From: Dehalococcoidia bacterium
Lineage (GTDB): Bacteria > Chloroflexota > Dehalococcoidia > GIF9 > AB-539-J10
Direction of reading: 5' to 3'
Length of the DNA: 54,238 bases
Assembly (NCBI GenBank): GCA_021162545.1
Contig: JAGGYM010000063.1
Coordinates: forward strand, 1 to 54,238
The position numbers were made by a program, and so were the translations under genes. Below the pieces are notes generated by a model. The model was not told the DNA's origin. It was given only the letters and a program-made list of their open reading frames with translations, and did not search any database. Positions 25,701 to 35,664 of the stretch are shown piece by piece. The first letter of the stretch is position 1. Each line of letters begins with the position of its first letter.

Positions 25701-28151
25701 ATGACGCAACGCTATCACCCGCGAGAAATCGAGAAGAAGTGGCAGGAAAGGTGGGCCTCGGACCATCTCTACCAAGTAGGCGAAGACAGCGACCTTCCAA
25801 AGTTCTACGCCCTAACCATGCTCCCCTACACCTCGGGAGATCTTCATATTGGACACTGGTATGCTATGGCACCATCAGATGTCTGCGCCAGATTTAAGAG
25901 GATGCAGGGATTCAACGTTCTCCACCCCATGGGCTTTGATGCCTTTGGGCTGCCTGCAGAAAATGCAGCCATCAGTCATGGCATCCATCCACATGAATGG
26001 ACAATGAGCAATATAGAAAATATGCGCCGCCAGCTCAAGAGCATGGGGGCAATTTACGATTGGAACCGTGAACTAATCAGCTGTCAGCCCGAATACTATA
26101 AATGGACACAGTGGTTTTTTCTCAAGTTTTATCACGCGGGTTTAGCCTATCGTTCCAGGGCACCTGTTAACTGGTGCCCCAAATGTCAAACGGTTCTGGC
26201 CAATGAGCAGGTAGTAGGGGGAGACCTTTGCGAACGCTGCGGCACCGAGGTAACCAAAAAAGACCTGGAGCAGTGGTTCTTGCAAATCACCAGGTATGCC
26301 GAAGAACTCCTCGATTTTAGCGGGCTGGACTGGCCTGAGAAAATAAAGACCATGCAGAAAAACTGGATCGGCAAAAGCGAAGGAGCTGAAATTTCCTTTG
26401 GACTGGAACATGCAGGATTGGAACAAAAAGAAATAAGAGTATTTACCACCCGCCCCGATACTATTTTCGGAGTTTCTTTCTTCCTCCTGGCACCAGAAAA
26501 CCCCCTCGTCCCCCAACTAACCACCCCTGAGCACCAAAAAGAAGTAGCAGAATATATCTCATGGTGTAAACGGCAAGCTGATTACATGAGAACCTCTACG
26601 GACAGAGAGAAAACAGGAGCTTTTCTAGGGAGCTATGTCATCAACAGGCTAAATGGAGAAAAGGTGCCCATCTGGATTACGGACTATGTGCTGCCATCTT
26701 ATGGCACCGGTGCCGTAATGGGAGTTCCTGCTCACGATGAACGGGATTTTGACTTTGCCAGGAAGTTCCACCTCCCCATCCGCCCCGTCATCACCTCCCC
26801 AGAGCACACAGGGGACGAAGCTATTCAAGCATACAGTGAACCCGGAGTTATGATAAATTCCGGGGACTTCAATGGTTTATCCAGCGAGAGAGGATACGAA
26901 GCAATCTGTGACCTGCTTGAGAGAAAGGACTGGGGTAAGCGAACCGTTACCTACCGCCTCCGTGATTGGCTTATCTCCCGGCAGCGGTATTGGGGAGCAC
27001 CCATACCCATAGTTTACTGTGCCAGGTGCGGCACGGTCCCCGTGCCAGAGGAAAATTTGCCCGTCCTGCTTCCTCCCAATGCCGAATTCAGACCCACGGG
27101 AGAATCACCTCTGAAATACTGTCCTGAATTCGTCAACACGACCTGCCCCAGGTGCTCAGGACCGGCACAGAGAGAAACCGATACGCTGGACACATTCATG
27201 TGTTCTTCCTGGTATTATCTGCGTTATTCCAGCACCAGGGCAGATGCCGGCCCCTTTGATACCAGAAAACTGAAATACTGGCTGCCCGTGGACCTGTATA
27301 CAGGAGGAGCCGAGCATGCCGTCATGCACCTGTTCTACTCCCGCTTTTTCATCAAAGCACTGCGAGATATAGATAGAAATCTAATCGATTTTGATGAACC
27401 GTTCAAACGCCTCTTCAACCAGGGAATCATCGCTTATCACGGGGGAAAGATGAGCAAATCGAAGGGAAACGTGATTTCCCCCGACAAATACGTCTCTGAA
27501 ATGGGAGCCGATACCGTTCGAGCCTACCTGATGTTTATCGGACCATGGGAACTTGGGGGAGGCTGGAGTGACAGGGGCATAAGAGGCATAAGCCGCTGGT
27601 TAAACAGGGTATGGAACTTGATAGAAAACGGATACGCCCACCCGGTTACGAAGGAGGAAGCAAAAAAAGAACTCCTCCACATCATCCACAGGACAATTAA
27701 GAAAACAAGCGAAGATTTAGAAAACCTCCGCTTCAATACCATGCTTGCTTGCCTCATGGAGTTCACCAATCACCTGTCTAAAGTGCAGAAAGAGAGAAGC
27801 GTTCCAACCGCTCTCTGGCAAGAAGCTATTACTTGCCTGCTGCTTCTACTGGCTCCATCCGCCCCACATATTGCGGAGGAACTGTGGAGCAGAACAGGCC
27901 ATGCCTACAGTATCCACAACCAGCCGTGGCCCAGATTTGACGCCAGGCTAGCTGAGGAGGAACAGATTACACTGGCGATACAAATAAATGGTAAACTGAG
28001 GGACAAAGTTCTCGTGTCCGCTTCCATTAGCGAGGCCGAAGCTAAAGGGTTGGTCTGGGAACGGCCGCGAGTTAAAATTTACACAGAAGGTAAAGAAATC
28101 TTGAAAACCATCTATGCTCCCGGGCGCGTGGTAAACATTGTCGTAAAATGA
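25701..28151 (+). CDS. leuS: Leucine--tRNA ligase
   Basis: Charges tRNA-Leu with leucine, 816 residues, bacterial type. HIGH is HIGH at residues 49-52 (SGDLHIGHWYAM) and KMSKS is in GGKMSKSKGN near residue 580. The editing (CP1) domain has FTTRPDTIFGVSFFLLAPE and the YGTGAVMGVPAHDERD block. A zinc-binding insert uses CPKC ... CERC (about 157-180). The ATG at 25701 has no ribosome binding site. No T-box leader was found. Its stop overlaps the proC start as ATGA, making leuS-proC-radical SAM a coupled operon. Confidence 0.97.
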   Translation: MTQRYHPREIEKKWQERWASDHLYQVGEDSDLPKFYALTMLPYTSGDLHIGHWYAMAPSDVCARFKRMQGFNVLHPMGFDAFGLPAENAAISHGIHPHEWTMSNIENMRRQLKSMGAIYDWNRELISCQPEYYKWTQWFFLKFYHAGLAYRSRAPVNWCPKCQTVLANEQVVGGDLCERCGTEVTKKDLEQWFLQITRYAEELLDFSGLDWPEKIKTMQKNWIGKSEGAEISFGLEHAGLEQKEIRVFTTRPDTIFGVSFFLLAPENPLVPQLTTPEHQKEVAEYISWCKRQADYMRTSTDREKTGAFLGSYVINRLNGEKVPIWITDYVLPSYGTGAVMGVPAHDERDFDFARKFHLPIRPVITSPEHTGDEAIQAYSEPGVMINSGDFNGLSSERGYEAICDLLERKDWGKRTVTYRLRDWLISRQRYWGAPIPIVYCARCGTVPVPEENLPVLLPPNAEFRPTGESPLKYCPEFVNTTCPRCSGPAQRETDTLDTFMCSSWYYLRYSSTRADAGPFDTRKLKYWLPVDLYTGGAEHAVMHLFYSRFFIKALRDIDRNLIDFDEPFKRLFNQGIIAYHGGKMSKSKGNVISPDKYVSEMGADTVRAYLMFIGPWELGGGWSDRGIRGISRWLNRVWNLIENGYAHPVTKEEAKKELLHIIHRTIKKTSEDLENLRFNTMLACLMEFTNHLSKVQKERSVPTALWQEAITCLLLLLAPSAPHIAEELWSRTGHAYSIHNQPWPRFDARLAEEEQITLAIQINGKLRDKVLVSASISEAEAKGLVWERPRVKIYTEGKEILKTIYAPGRVVNIVVK

Positions 28152-28990
28152 GAATATCCTTTATTGGCGGCGGAACCATGGGGGAAGCAATGATTAAATG
28201 CCTCCTGGCGACCAGGATCGCCTGTCCCCAGGAAATGGTGGTTCACGATATCAGCGCACCCCGGTGTGAATGGCTGAACACAGAATATGGAATCAGCACC
28301 TCAACTGATCCCTCGAGAACAACAGACAGGGCAGAGATAGTCATCCTGGCAGTGAAACCTCAGGACCTGTCTCAGGTCATGGAAGGTATGGAGATTTCAC
28401 CTGAGCAGTTAGTATTATCCATAGTAGCCGGTGCCAGTTTATCTCACCTATGCCAGGAACTGAATCACACGGCCATAGTTCGAGCCATGCCCAACATGCC
28501 TGCACAGATCGGCCAAGGAATGACCATCTGGGTAGCAACTCCCCAGGTAAAGAAAAAACAGAAAGAGATGGCCCGATCCGTAGTTAGCTCCCTGGGCCAG
28601 GAAATTTACGTTGCCGACGAGAAATATCTGGATATGGCGACAGCTTTGAGCGGCAGCGGCCCGGCTTACGTCTTCCTCTTCATTGAAACGCTCGTGGATG
28701 CCGGGGTGCATATCGGTTTGCCGCGCAAGATGGCCGAGAAGCTGGCGCTACAGACAGTGCTGGGCTCTGCTAAAACCGTGGAAAAGATGGACAAACACCC
28801 TGCCGAGCTCAGGAACATGGTTACCTCACCGGGCGGCACGACCGCAGAGGCTCTTTTTCAGATGGAGAAGGGAAATTTTCGCTCCATCATGCTGGAAGCC
28901 GTTACCGCCGCTTATAACAAAGCAAAGTCTCTGTCACTCTCTCCCAGCGAGAAAACGCCGAAGTCAGGGGGGCGCCGCGCCAGGAAATGA
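28148..28990 (+). CDS. proC: Pyrroline-5-carboxylate reductase
   Basis: Last step of proline synthesis: NAD(P)H-dependent reduction of pyrroline-5-carboxylate. 280 residues. The N-terminal Rossmann loop reads FIGGGTMGEAMI, and the C-terminal dimerisation domain has ALSGSGPAYVFLFIETLVDAGVHIGLPR and MVTSPGGTTAEAL, both diagnostic. The C-terminal tail SPSEKTPKSGGRRARK is basic and longer than usual. It overlaps leuS (ATGA) at the start and the radical SAM gene (ATGA) at the end. Confidence 0.96.
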   Translation: MRISFIGGGTMGEAMIKCLLATRIACPQEMVVHDISAPRCEWLNTEYGISTSTDPSRTTDRAEIVILAVKPQDLSQVMEGMEISPEQLVLSIVAGASLSHLCQELNHTAIVRAMPNMPAQIGQGMTIWVATPQVKKKQKEMARSVVSSLGQEIYVADEKYLDMATALSGSGPAYVFLFIETLVDAGVHIGLPRKMAEKLALQTVLGSAKTVEKMDKHPAELRNMVTSPGGTTAEALFQMEKGNFRSIMLEAVTAAYNKAKSLSLSPSEKTPKSGGRRARK

Positions 28991-29985
28991 GTAATTTTTC
29001 CCCATGGCAAGGCATCAAGGTTGCTACAAAAGGCTGTCACAACTACATAACAGGGAAACCCGTAGTTGTCTCTTTTGAAGTGACCCTTTCCTGCAATTGC
29101 AATTGTCGCCACTGTGACCTTGGCGGTCTGAGAAAAGAGGAAAGCCTGCTTCAACCAGATGACTACAGAAAACTGGTTCAATCGCTAAATCTTCCCGTAG
29201 CACAGATTTCCGGAGGCGAACCGTTGCTGCGCCGCGACATAGTGGATATAGTCAGAGCCATGAAACAAGCTGACGGTTTGCCCTATATCATACTCGTAAC
29301 TAACGGAGTGCTACTCAACAAAAATGTTTACCAGGATTTGCACGAAGCTGGAGTAAACCAGCTGTCGGTTTCACTGGATTTCCCCGATAAACGGCATGAC
29401 CAATTCCGGCGGCACCGCGGTCTATTCAAACACCTCGATGAAACGGTCCCGGAGCTGGCACAGCTCGGCTACCACGATATTACCCTCAATTCTGCCATAA
29501 CGAGGGACAATCTAAAAGACATCCTGCCCCTGGCGCAAAAAGCCATGGACTGGGGCGTCTCTATATCCTACAGCGCCTACAGCAAGTTGCGCACGGGTGA
29601 TGAGAGCTATTGCATTGACAGCAAAGAAGACCTGGAAGTGTTAAGGGAAAACATCAGCGCGCTCATAGAGCTAAAGAAACGGACTCCCTGCATAACCAGC
29701 TCCCCTGATGAACTCCGGCAGACTCTGAGCTTTTTTGAACAGGGCTATATGCCAAACTGCAAAGCAGGCATAAGATTTTTTGTCGTAACGCCCGATGGGA
29801 GTTTTATCCCCTGTTCACATCACCGCATTAAATACTCCTGCCAGAAAGACATGGTTGCCGGATTTTCTCGCAGCAACCGATGCGGCGGTTGCTGCGTCGC
29901 CATAAGGTCCTACAGTGACCAACCCCTCTGGACGCAGTTAAAGGACATCCCACGATACGGAAAACTGCTTTTCTCCCGCCGGTAA
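28987..29985 (+). CDS. Radical SAM protein of unknown substrate
   Basis: A 332-residue radical SAM enzyme. The cluster motif is Cys36-x3-Cys40-x2-Cys43 in LSCNCNCRHCDLGG, with an extra Cys38 inside it. QISGGEPLLRRDI is the SAM-binding GGE motif, and LVTNGVLL follows. A C-terminal cysteine group (CKAG, PCSHHRIKYSC, CGGCC) may hold a further iron-sulfur cluster, loosely SPASM-like but not matching the usual spacing. It resembles the HpnH/MoaA-like branch. Its start overlaps proC (ATGA), but the operon with leuS and proC does not suggest a substrate. Confidence 0.8.
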   Translation: MSNFSPWQGIKVATKGCHNYITGKPVVVSFEVTLSCNCNCRHCDLGGLRKEESLLQPDDYRKLVQSLNLPVAQISGGEPLLRRDIVDIVRAMKQADGLPYIILVTNGVLLNKNVYQDLHEAGVNQLSVSLDFPDKRHDQFRRHRGLFKHLDETVPELAQLGYHDITLNSAITRDNLKDILPLAQKAMDWGVSISYSAYSKLRTGDESYCIDSKEDLEVLRENISALIELKKRTPCITSSPDELRQTLSFFEQGYMPNCKAGIRFFVVTPDGSFIPCSHHRIKYSCQKDMVAGFSRSNRCGGCCVAIRSYSDQPLWTQLKDIPRYGKLLFSRR

Positions 29986-30138
29986 GTCCTCTTCAGGAAA
30001 GAGGCAAAAACAGAGCAAGCTTTAACTTCACACCGACAAGAAAAAGACTTCCTGTCACCATGGTGACTTCTCTCTGCCACTGGCGGAATTGCAGCCAGTT
30101 TCAGGGTTCACCCTGGCACTTCATGCAGCTTCAGCCGC

Positions 30139-30405
30139 TCAGACAGCCTCTGGAGTTTCTCCGGGGTTCAATTTGCGCCACTTTTCTAGAAGTTCTTCCC
30201 GGCTTTCCTCATGCTCAGGGTCCAGGATACAACAATCCACGGGGCAAACTTCGACACATTTTGCCGATTCAAACCATCCCACGCACTCAGTGCATTTGCC
30301 TGGATCGATGACATAAACGGTATCCCCCTCGCTTATGGCATGATTCTTGCATTCCGCTTCGCAAGCTCCGCAACCGATGCACTCATCTGTAATTTTGTAT
30401 GCCAT
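30139..30405 (-). CDS. 2[4Fe-4S] ferredoxin
   Basis: An 88-residue low-potential electron carrier. The first cluster motif is [11 protein letters not shown], with its fourth ligand at the usual place. The second motif [18 protein letters not shown] has an eight-residue insertion between the second and third cysteines, as in the Allochromatium/YfhL-type ferredoxins. A C-terminal helix with many Glu residues follows ([13 protein letters not shown]). ATG at 30405 is chosen because AGGAGG lies about eight bases upstream; a GTG three codons further up is inside this spacing. It is the last gene of an rsmD-coaD-ferredoxin run. It may supply electrons to radical SAM enzymes, which is an inference. 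Confidence 0.94.
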   Translation of the reverse strand: MAYKITDECIGCGACEAECKNHAISEGDTVYVIDPGKCTECVGWFESAKCVEVCPVDCCILDPEHEESREELLEKWRKLNPGETPEAV

Positions 30406-30464
30406 TCCTGACACCTCCTTATATTTGCACTTTCATTAAGAATTCAGCGCTCAGCCCATATTCT

Positions 30465-30959
30465 TCAATCCCTGGGAAAATCAGTTGAAACTTTATCTTT
30501 CAGGGCCACAGCAACATGCGCAGGTACTAAATCCTCAAGATTTCCTCCCAACAGGGCAAATTCCTTGATCAGCGTAGAACTGAGGAACTGATATTGAGAA
30601 CTCGCCATCAAACAGACCAGTTCGACATCGGGCGCAAGTTTTTTGTTCAACAACGTCATACCGAACTCACGTTCGAAATCCGAGCCCGCCCTCAGCCCTC
30701 GAAACATAACTCTTGCCCCCGCAGCGTGCATGAAGTTCACAACAAGCCCCTGGAAGGACTCAACCCGAACGTTAGGAAAACCGGCTATCGCTTTTTCTAT
30801 CAGTTCTACGCGCTGTTTTACAGGAAAAAGCGGCCTCTTGCTACTATTTTCATAAACTCCAATAATTAATTCCTGGCACAAAGCTGATGCCCGTTCGATA
30901 ATATCGAGGTGTCCCTTGGTAATAGGGTCAAAAGTTCCAGGGTAAACGCCAATCAACAT
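30465..30959 (-). CDS. coaD: Phosphopantetheine adenylyltransferase
   Basis: Fourth step of coenzyme A synthesis: transfers AMP from ATP to 4'-phosphopantetheine. 164 residues. The nucleotidyltransferase motif is YPGTFDPITKGHLDII (TxGH), and SSTLIKEFALLGG is the ISSTxxR/K-type motif near residue 129. The start at 30959 is set by MLIGVYPGTFDP and an AAGGAGG just upstream; the longer open frame is not supported. It overlaps the end of rsmD by seven bases, a pairing found in many bacteria. Confidence 0.96.
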   Translation of the reverse strand: MLIGVYPGTFDPITKGHLDIIERASALCQELIIGVYENSSKRPLFPVKQRVELIEKAIAGFPNVRVESFQGLVVNFMHAAGARVMFRGLRAGSDFEREFGMTLLNKKLAPDVELVCLMASSQYQFLSSTLIKEFALLGGNLEDLVPAHVAVALKDKVSTDFPRD

Positions 30960-31507
30960 GTCTGTTCCTCCTTGCGGTATATAGAAATAAAACTGTCTCC
31001 ATAGCGACGCTGTTTGACCAACTGCAATCCCCCATAGCCCTCCTTCAGAGGAAAACGATTGGCATGACAAATCACAACCATAGAACCTTCACTCAGTACT
31101 TTGGACTCCGCCAACCTGTCCAACAGGTCCGTCGAATGATACGCGTAAGGAGGGTCGGCAAAAACGACATCATAGCTATCATCAAGGAAGGCAATTGCCT
31201 TATCTACACTACTACAGTAAACATGCGCCCGGTGCGAAGTTTCAGTCTTCCGCAAGTTATGCCTAATAATATCACAGCATTTTCTGTTTTGTTCCACAAA
31301 ATCAACCCATCCCACCCTGCGGCTCAATGCTTCAATTCCCAGGGAGCCGCTACCAGCATACAGGTCCAGCATGCGACCCCACCTGACAGCATCGTTGTTC
31401 AGAATAGAGAATATCGCCTGCCTCACCAGGTTAGTAGCAGGTCTCACAGAACGCTTCCCGGGAACTCTCAGATGAAACCCTTTTACCTCGCCACTGGAGA
31501 TTCGCAT
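30953..31507 (-). CDS. rsmD: 16S rRNA (guanine(966)-N(2))-methyltransferase
   Basis: Methylates guanine 966 of 16S rRNA in the small subunit. 184 residues. The SAM-binding motif is LDLYAGSGSLGIEALSRR and the catalytic motif is FADPPYAYHS (DPPY). The N-terminal MRISSGEVKGFHLRVP...VRPATNLVRQAIFSIL is the family hallmark. The ATG at 31507 is chosen over the 27-codon longer frame because MRISSG is the usual start. It overlaps coaD by seven bases, so the two are probably translated together. Confidence 0.95.
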   Translation of the reverse strand: MRISSGEVKGFHLRVPGKRSVRPATNLVRQAIFSILNNDAVRWGRMLDLYAGSGSLGIEALSRRVGWVDFVEQNRKCCDIIRHNLRKTETSHRAHVYCSSVDKAIAFLDDSYDVVFADPPYAYHSTDLLDRLAESKVLSEGSMVVICHANRFPLKEGYGGLQLVKQRRYGDSFISIYRKEEQTC

Positions 31508-31652
31508 TTCTCTAAATATACCCCCTGACAGCGAGGTATTATACTTAAGTTCCTCCGAAGACACAATCCAGGCAGCGCAATTCTGCATCCGCCCGCAGCA
31601 ATTGAATTAAAAGGTCAAACCATCGTAGAAAAGTGACCCCTCAGACAGATTG

Positions 31653-31681
31653 TTGACTCCACAAAAAGCATATCTTATACT
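31653..31681 (+). promoter_or_regulatory. Sigma-70-type promoter for clpC
   Basis: TTGACT (31653-31658), a 17-base spacer and TATACT (31676-31681), 48 bases before the clpC ATG. No CtsR or CIRCE-type inverted repeat was seen near it. Confidence 0.75.
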
Positions 31682-31729
31682 AAAGCACAGAAATAATTTA
31701 GTAATGGACAGTGCTAAAGTGAAGTAACT

Positions 31730-34192
31730 ATGGCTGCTGGATTTGAGAGATTTTCAGAGGGCGCCCGCAGGGTGTTAACGAGAGCTCAAGGAGAAGCCCA
31801 GCGTTTAGGGCATACCTATATCAACACCGAGCACATATTGCTGGGTCTGGTAGCAGAAGAATCAGGAATAGCAACCAAGATTCTCAACAGCCTGGATGTT
31901 CCGCCGAATAAGGTACAGGCTGCCATAGAGTTCGTCACTGGCAAGGGGGAAAAGCGCAGCATTAGTGGCGATATTGACCTGTCTCCAGGGGCAAAAAAGG
32001 TCATCGAACTCGCCGTCGATGAGGCACGGCGCCTCAATTCCAGTTACATCGGTAGCGAGCATCTGCTGCTCGGGCTGCTACGCGAAGGCCAGGGAGTAGC
32101 CTGCAACGTTCTGGAAAGCTTTGGCATCACCCTGGAGAGAATGCGAGAAGAGGTAGTTCGTATCTCCAAACAGGAAGCAACGCGCCCACACCCTACGGGA
32201 AAATCTTCCTCGCGCACTCCCATTTTAGACCAGGTGGGAACAGACTTAACTGCTCTGGCCAGGGCGGATAAACTCGACCCCACCATCGGCAGGTCAAGAG
32301 AAATTGAGCGGATGACTCAGATATTGAGCCGTCGAACGAAGAATAATCCTGCGCTCATAGGTGAACCGGGCATAGGAAAAACCGCCATAGTGGAGGGACT
32401 GGCTCAACACATAGCAAGCGGAGAAGTTCCCGAAGCACTACAGGGCAAACGGATAATCGCCTTAGATATAGGCTCTCTGGTAGCAGGAACAAAATACCGT
32501 GGTGAATTCGAAGAGCGGCTAAAGAAAGTCCTCGAGGAAGACAAAACGGCAGGCAACTGCATCCTCTTTATCGATGAGATGCAGACCATAGTAGGAGCCG
32601 GAGCCGCTGAAGGTGCAGTTGACGCTGCCAACATGTTAAAACCCGCGCTATCGCGCGGTGAAATACAGTGCATCGGTGCTACCACGCTGGATGACTACCG
32701 CAAATACATAGAGAAAGACCCGGCGCTGGAGCGGCGATTTCAACCTATTCTGGTGCCCGAACCTACCATAGAAGAAACCCTGAAAATCATGCATGGCATC
32801 AAACACAGATATGAGGAATTTCACCGCCTGGATATAACAGATGAAGCACTGCAAATGGCCACATCTCTGGCCGAGAGATACATACCAGACCGCTTTATGC
32901 CTGACAAAGCCATTGATCTCATAGATGAAGCCAGCTCTCGAGTACGCATCACGCGAGGCAGCCCCCCCATGGGCCTAACCGGATCAAAGCGAGCCCTTGA
33001 GAGTCTGAACAAAGAGAAAGAGTCGGCTCTCTCCTCTCAACAGTATGAACGCGCTTCAGAGCTACACAATCAGGAACTTCAGCTAATGGAAAAAATTAAG
33101 AGCATGGAGCAGAAATGGCAGGACAAACAAGAATCAGGCAAGCCCACGGTCACTCCAGAAGACATCGCTGAAGTAGTAAACATGTGGACCGGCATACCGG
33201 TAGCGAGGCTGACCACCAACGAAACCAGCCGCCTGCTACAAATGGAGGAGGTCCTGCACAACCGCATTATCGGGCAGGACGAAGCGGTAAACACCGTATC
33301 CAAAGCAGTAAGAAGAGCTCGGGCAGGATTGAAGGACCCCCGGCATCCTATCGGGGTTTTTATCTTCCTGGGCCCCACGGGAGTGGGAAAAACTGAGTTA
33401 GCCCGGGCTCTGGCTGAATTCATGTTTGGCAGTGAAGATAGCCTCATCAGGCTGGATATGTCAGAGTTCATGGAACGTCACACCGTAGCACGCCTGGTGG
33501 GAGCCCCTCCCGGATATGTGGGATATGACGAAGGGGGACAACTAACCGAAACCGTGAGGCGGAAGTCTTACTGCGCCATTCTCCTCGATGAAATAGAGAA
33601 GGCCCACCCCGACGTGTTCAACATACTGCTACAAATTTTCGACGATGGTCACTTAACCGACGCCAAGGGACGGCACGTCGATTTTCGTAACAGCATCATC
33701 ATCATGACCAGCAACGTCGGAGCACAACTGATCAAGCGGGGAATGAGCATGGGTTTCTCTACCAGCGCTGAGGGCGAAGGAAATGGCCAGATTGAATACG
33801 ATAAGATGAAGGAAAAGGTTCTCGATGAGCTGAAAAAAAACTTCCGTCCAGAGTTTCTCAATCGCGTTGACGCTACCATAGTATTTCACACTCTGGATAA
33901 AGAGGATATACGCCAGATCGTTGACTTAATGCTTAACCAGGTAATAAGCTCCCTCAAGGAGAAAGGCATTAACCTGGAAATCACGCTGGAAGCCAAAGAC
34001 CACATTGGTAGCAAGGGGTATGACCCCGTCTTTGGAGCGCGCCCCCTGCGCCGCACGATCCAGGACCTGATTGAAGATCCGCTATCTGAATCTTTGCTGC
34101 GAGGTGAATTCTCCTCCAGCGATACCGTCCTGGTGGATTATGACGGAGAAAAAATAATAACGCGGCCTCTGGTTAAAGAGACAACCACATAA
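31730..34192 (+). CDS. clpC: ATP-dependent Clp protease ATPase subunit ClpC
   Basis: Hsp100 unfoldase that feeds ClpP, 820 residues. Two Clp-N repeats lie at about 1-145. The first AAA+ module has Walker A GEPGIGKT (211-218). The middle segment carries a UVR-like motif (about 425-450, [24 protein letters not shown]), which separates ClpC from ClpB and ClpA. The second AAA+ module has Walker [11 protein letters not shown] (near 545), and [13 protein letters not shown] is a pore-loop region. A ClpP-binding loop of (V/I)GF type is present near [12 protein letters not shown]. radA follows 59 bases later, as is common. Neither mcsA nor mcsB precedes it. Confidence 0.96.
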   Translation: MAAGFERFSEGARRVLTRAQGEAQRLGHTYINTEHILLGLVAEESGIATKILNSLDVPPNKVQAAIEFVTGKGEKRSISGDIDLSPGAKKVIELAVDEARRLNSSYIGSEHLLLGLLREGQGVACNVLESFGITLERMREEVVRISKQEATRPHPTGKSSSRTPILDQVGTDLTALARADKLDPTIGRSREIERMTQILSRRTKNNPALIGEPGIGKTAIVEGLAQHIASGEVPEALQGKRIIALDIGSLVAGTKYRGEFEERLKKVLEEDKTAGNCILFIDEMQTIVGAGAAEGAVDAANMLKPALSRGEIQCIGATTLDDYRKYIEKDPALERRFQPILVPEPTIEETLKIMHGIKHRYEEFHRLDITDEALQMATSLAERYIPDRFMPDKAIDLIDEASSRVRITRGSPPMGLTGSKRALESLNKEKESALSSQQYERASELHNQELQLMEKIKSMEQKWQDKQESGKPTVTPEDIAEVVNMWTGIPVARLTTNETSRLLQMEEVLHNRIIGQDEAVNTVSKAVRRARAGLKDPRHPIGVFIFLGPTGVGKTELARALAEFMFGSEDSLIRLDMSEFMERHTVARLVGAPPGYVGYDEGGQLTETVRRKSYCAILLDEIEKAHPDVFNILLQIFDDGHLTDAKGRHVDFRNSIIIMTSNVGAQLIKRGMSMGFSTSAEGEGNGQIEYDKMKEKVLDELKKNFRPEFLNRVDATIVFHTLDKEDIRQIVDLMLNQVISSLKEKGINLEITLEAKDHIGSKGYDPVFGARPLRRTIQDLIEDPLSESLLRGEFSSSDTVLVDYDGEKIITRPLVKETTT

Positions 34193-34251
34193 CAGCATTG
34201 AATCGCGGCAGAAACTAAGACCGACGACGGGTTGGCTGGTGGCGATACCAA

Positions 34252-35664
34252 GTGTCTGGAACGAAAACTGTTTTTGTCTGTCAGCAATGCGGCAAGGAAA
34301 GCCCCAAATGGCTGGGGCGCTGCTCTGAGTGCCACGCATGGAACAGTTTCATAGAAACCCCTGTCATCTCATCCATGCCCAAACGACAATACTCAACGGG
34401 AAATCAACCCATGGAACTCTCCCGGGTGACAAAGAATTCCCCCTCCCGCATATCCCTCGGTTTTATCGAGCTGGACAGGGTTCTTGGAGGAGGTCTGGTC
34501 CCCGGTTCCCTGGTCCTCATTGGAGGAGAGCCGGGAATAGGAAAATCCACTTTGCTGCTTCAAGCTTCAGACAAAGTAGCTGAGCAGGGGAACATCGTTA
34601 CCTACATCTCCGGCGAAGAGTCCATCAACCAGGTCAAACTCAGAGCTGAGCGCCTCAACATCAAGGGGAAAGACATCTATTTCCTCTCCGAGTCCAATCT
34701 GGAGGCAATACTGAATTATCTGGACGCCCTTAACTCGAAACTGGTAATCATCGATTCCATTCAAACCATGTATCTTGGAGACATGATGGGGGCACCGGGA
34801 AGCATCGCTCAAGTCCGAGAGTGCACCTTGAGGCTAGAGCACTGGGCTAAGCAGCATGATGTATCCATTTTGATCACGGGACACGTGACCAAAGAAGGGG
34901 CTATTGCAGGCCCGGGAACGCTGGAGCATATAGTTGATGCAGTACTTTATTTCGAAGGTGATTTTTCCTCCAGCAACTACCGCCTGTTGCGTGGGGTAAA
35001 AAACCGCTTCGGTTCCACCAATGAGATAGGCATTTTCGAGATGCGGCGCACTGGATTCATAGAAGTGAGCAATCCTTCGCAATTTTTCCTGTCCGCGCAC
35101 AAAGAAGGTGCCGTGGGCTCGGCGATAGTGCCAACTCTGGAAGGAAGCCGTCCCTTCCTGGTAAAGATACAGGCCCTGGCCACCATGAACAATTTCACTC
35201 CACCAAAACGCATCGCAAACGGCATAGACTTCAATCGCTTATTGATAATAATCGCAGTATTGAGCAAACACGCCGGACTGAAGCTCTTCAACCAGGACAT
35301 CATCGTCAATGTCACCGGTGGCTTGAAAATCAGCGAACCTGCGGTTGACATGGGAATTGCCCTGGCCATTGCTTCAAGCCTCAGGGAATACCCTCCCGTT
35401 TCCGACCTGGTCGTCCTAGGAGAAGTGGGATTGGATGGAGAAATCAGGGCGGTTCCTCAGATGAATAGAAGGATATTCGAAGCTTCCAGGCTCGGTTTTA
35501 AGTCCTGCCTCCTGCCCGAACTTTCCCCCTCCTCCATCAGTGAAGTGAGGCAATTACTCAATTCCAGTGATATCGAGCTAGTTCAAGCCACCAATGTGAA
35601 CCAGGCTCTGCGCCTGGGGCTCGTCGAAAAGGACAGACAAAAATGTCGCGACAGAACAGCATAA
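34252..35664 (+). CDS. radA: DNA repair protein RadA
   Basis: RecA-like helicase/branch-migration factor, 470 residues. A four-cysteine zinc finger (Cys10, 13, 24, 27; CQQCGKESPKWLGRCSEC) comes first. The RecA-like core has Walker A GGEPGIGKST (91-100) and the RadA-specific KNRFG motif (GVKNRFGSTNEIG, about 245). The C-terminal Lon-protease-like domain has IGALALASSLREYPP-like and GEVGLDGEIRAVPQMNRR blocks. Translation starts at a GTG (34252) with only a weak GGTGG upstream. ispD overlaps its end by 22 bases. Confidence 0.96.
   Translation: MSGTKTVFVCQQCGKESPKWLGRCSECHAWNSFIETPVISSMPKRQYSTGNQPMELSRVTKNSPSRISLGFIELDRVLGGGLVPGSLVLIGGEPGIGKSTLLLQASDKVAEQGNIVTYISGEESINQVKLRAERLNIKGKDIYFLSESNLEAILNYLDALNSKLVIIDSIQTMYLGDMMGAPGSIAQVRECTLRLEHWAKQHDVSILITGHVTKEGAIAGPGTLEHIVDAVLYFEGDFSSSNYRLLRGVKNRFGSTNEIGIFEMRRTGFIEVSNPSQFFLSAHKEGAVGSAIVPTLEGSRPFLVKIQALATMNNFTPPKRIANGIDFNRLLIIIAVLSKHAGLKLFNQDIIVNVTGGLKISEPAVDMGIALAIASSLREYPPVSDLVVLGEVGLDGEIRAVPQMNRRIFEASRLGFKSCLLPELSPSSISEVRQLLNSSDIELVQATNVNQALRLGLVEKDRQKCRDRTA

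Noticed and set aside
30054-30067. 14-bp palindrome GTCACCATGGTGAC between the radical SAM and ferredoxin genes
   Set aside because: It lies in the space between convergent genes, no T-run follows on either strand, and no promoter is near; no role can be supported.
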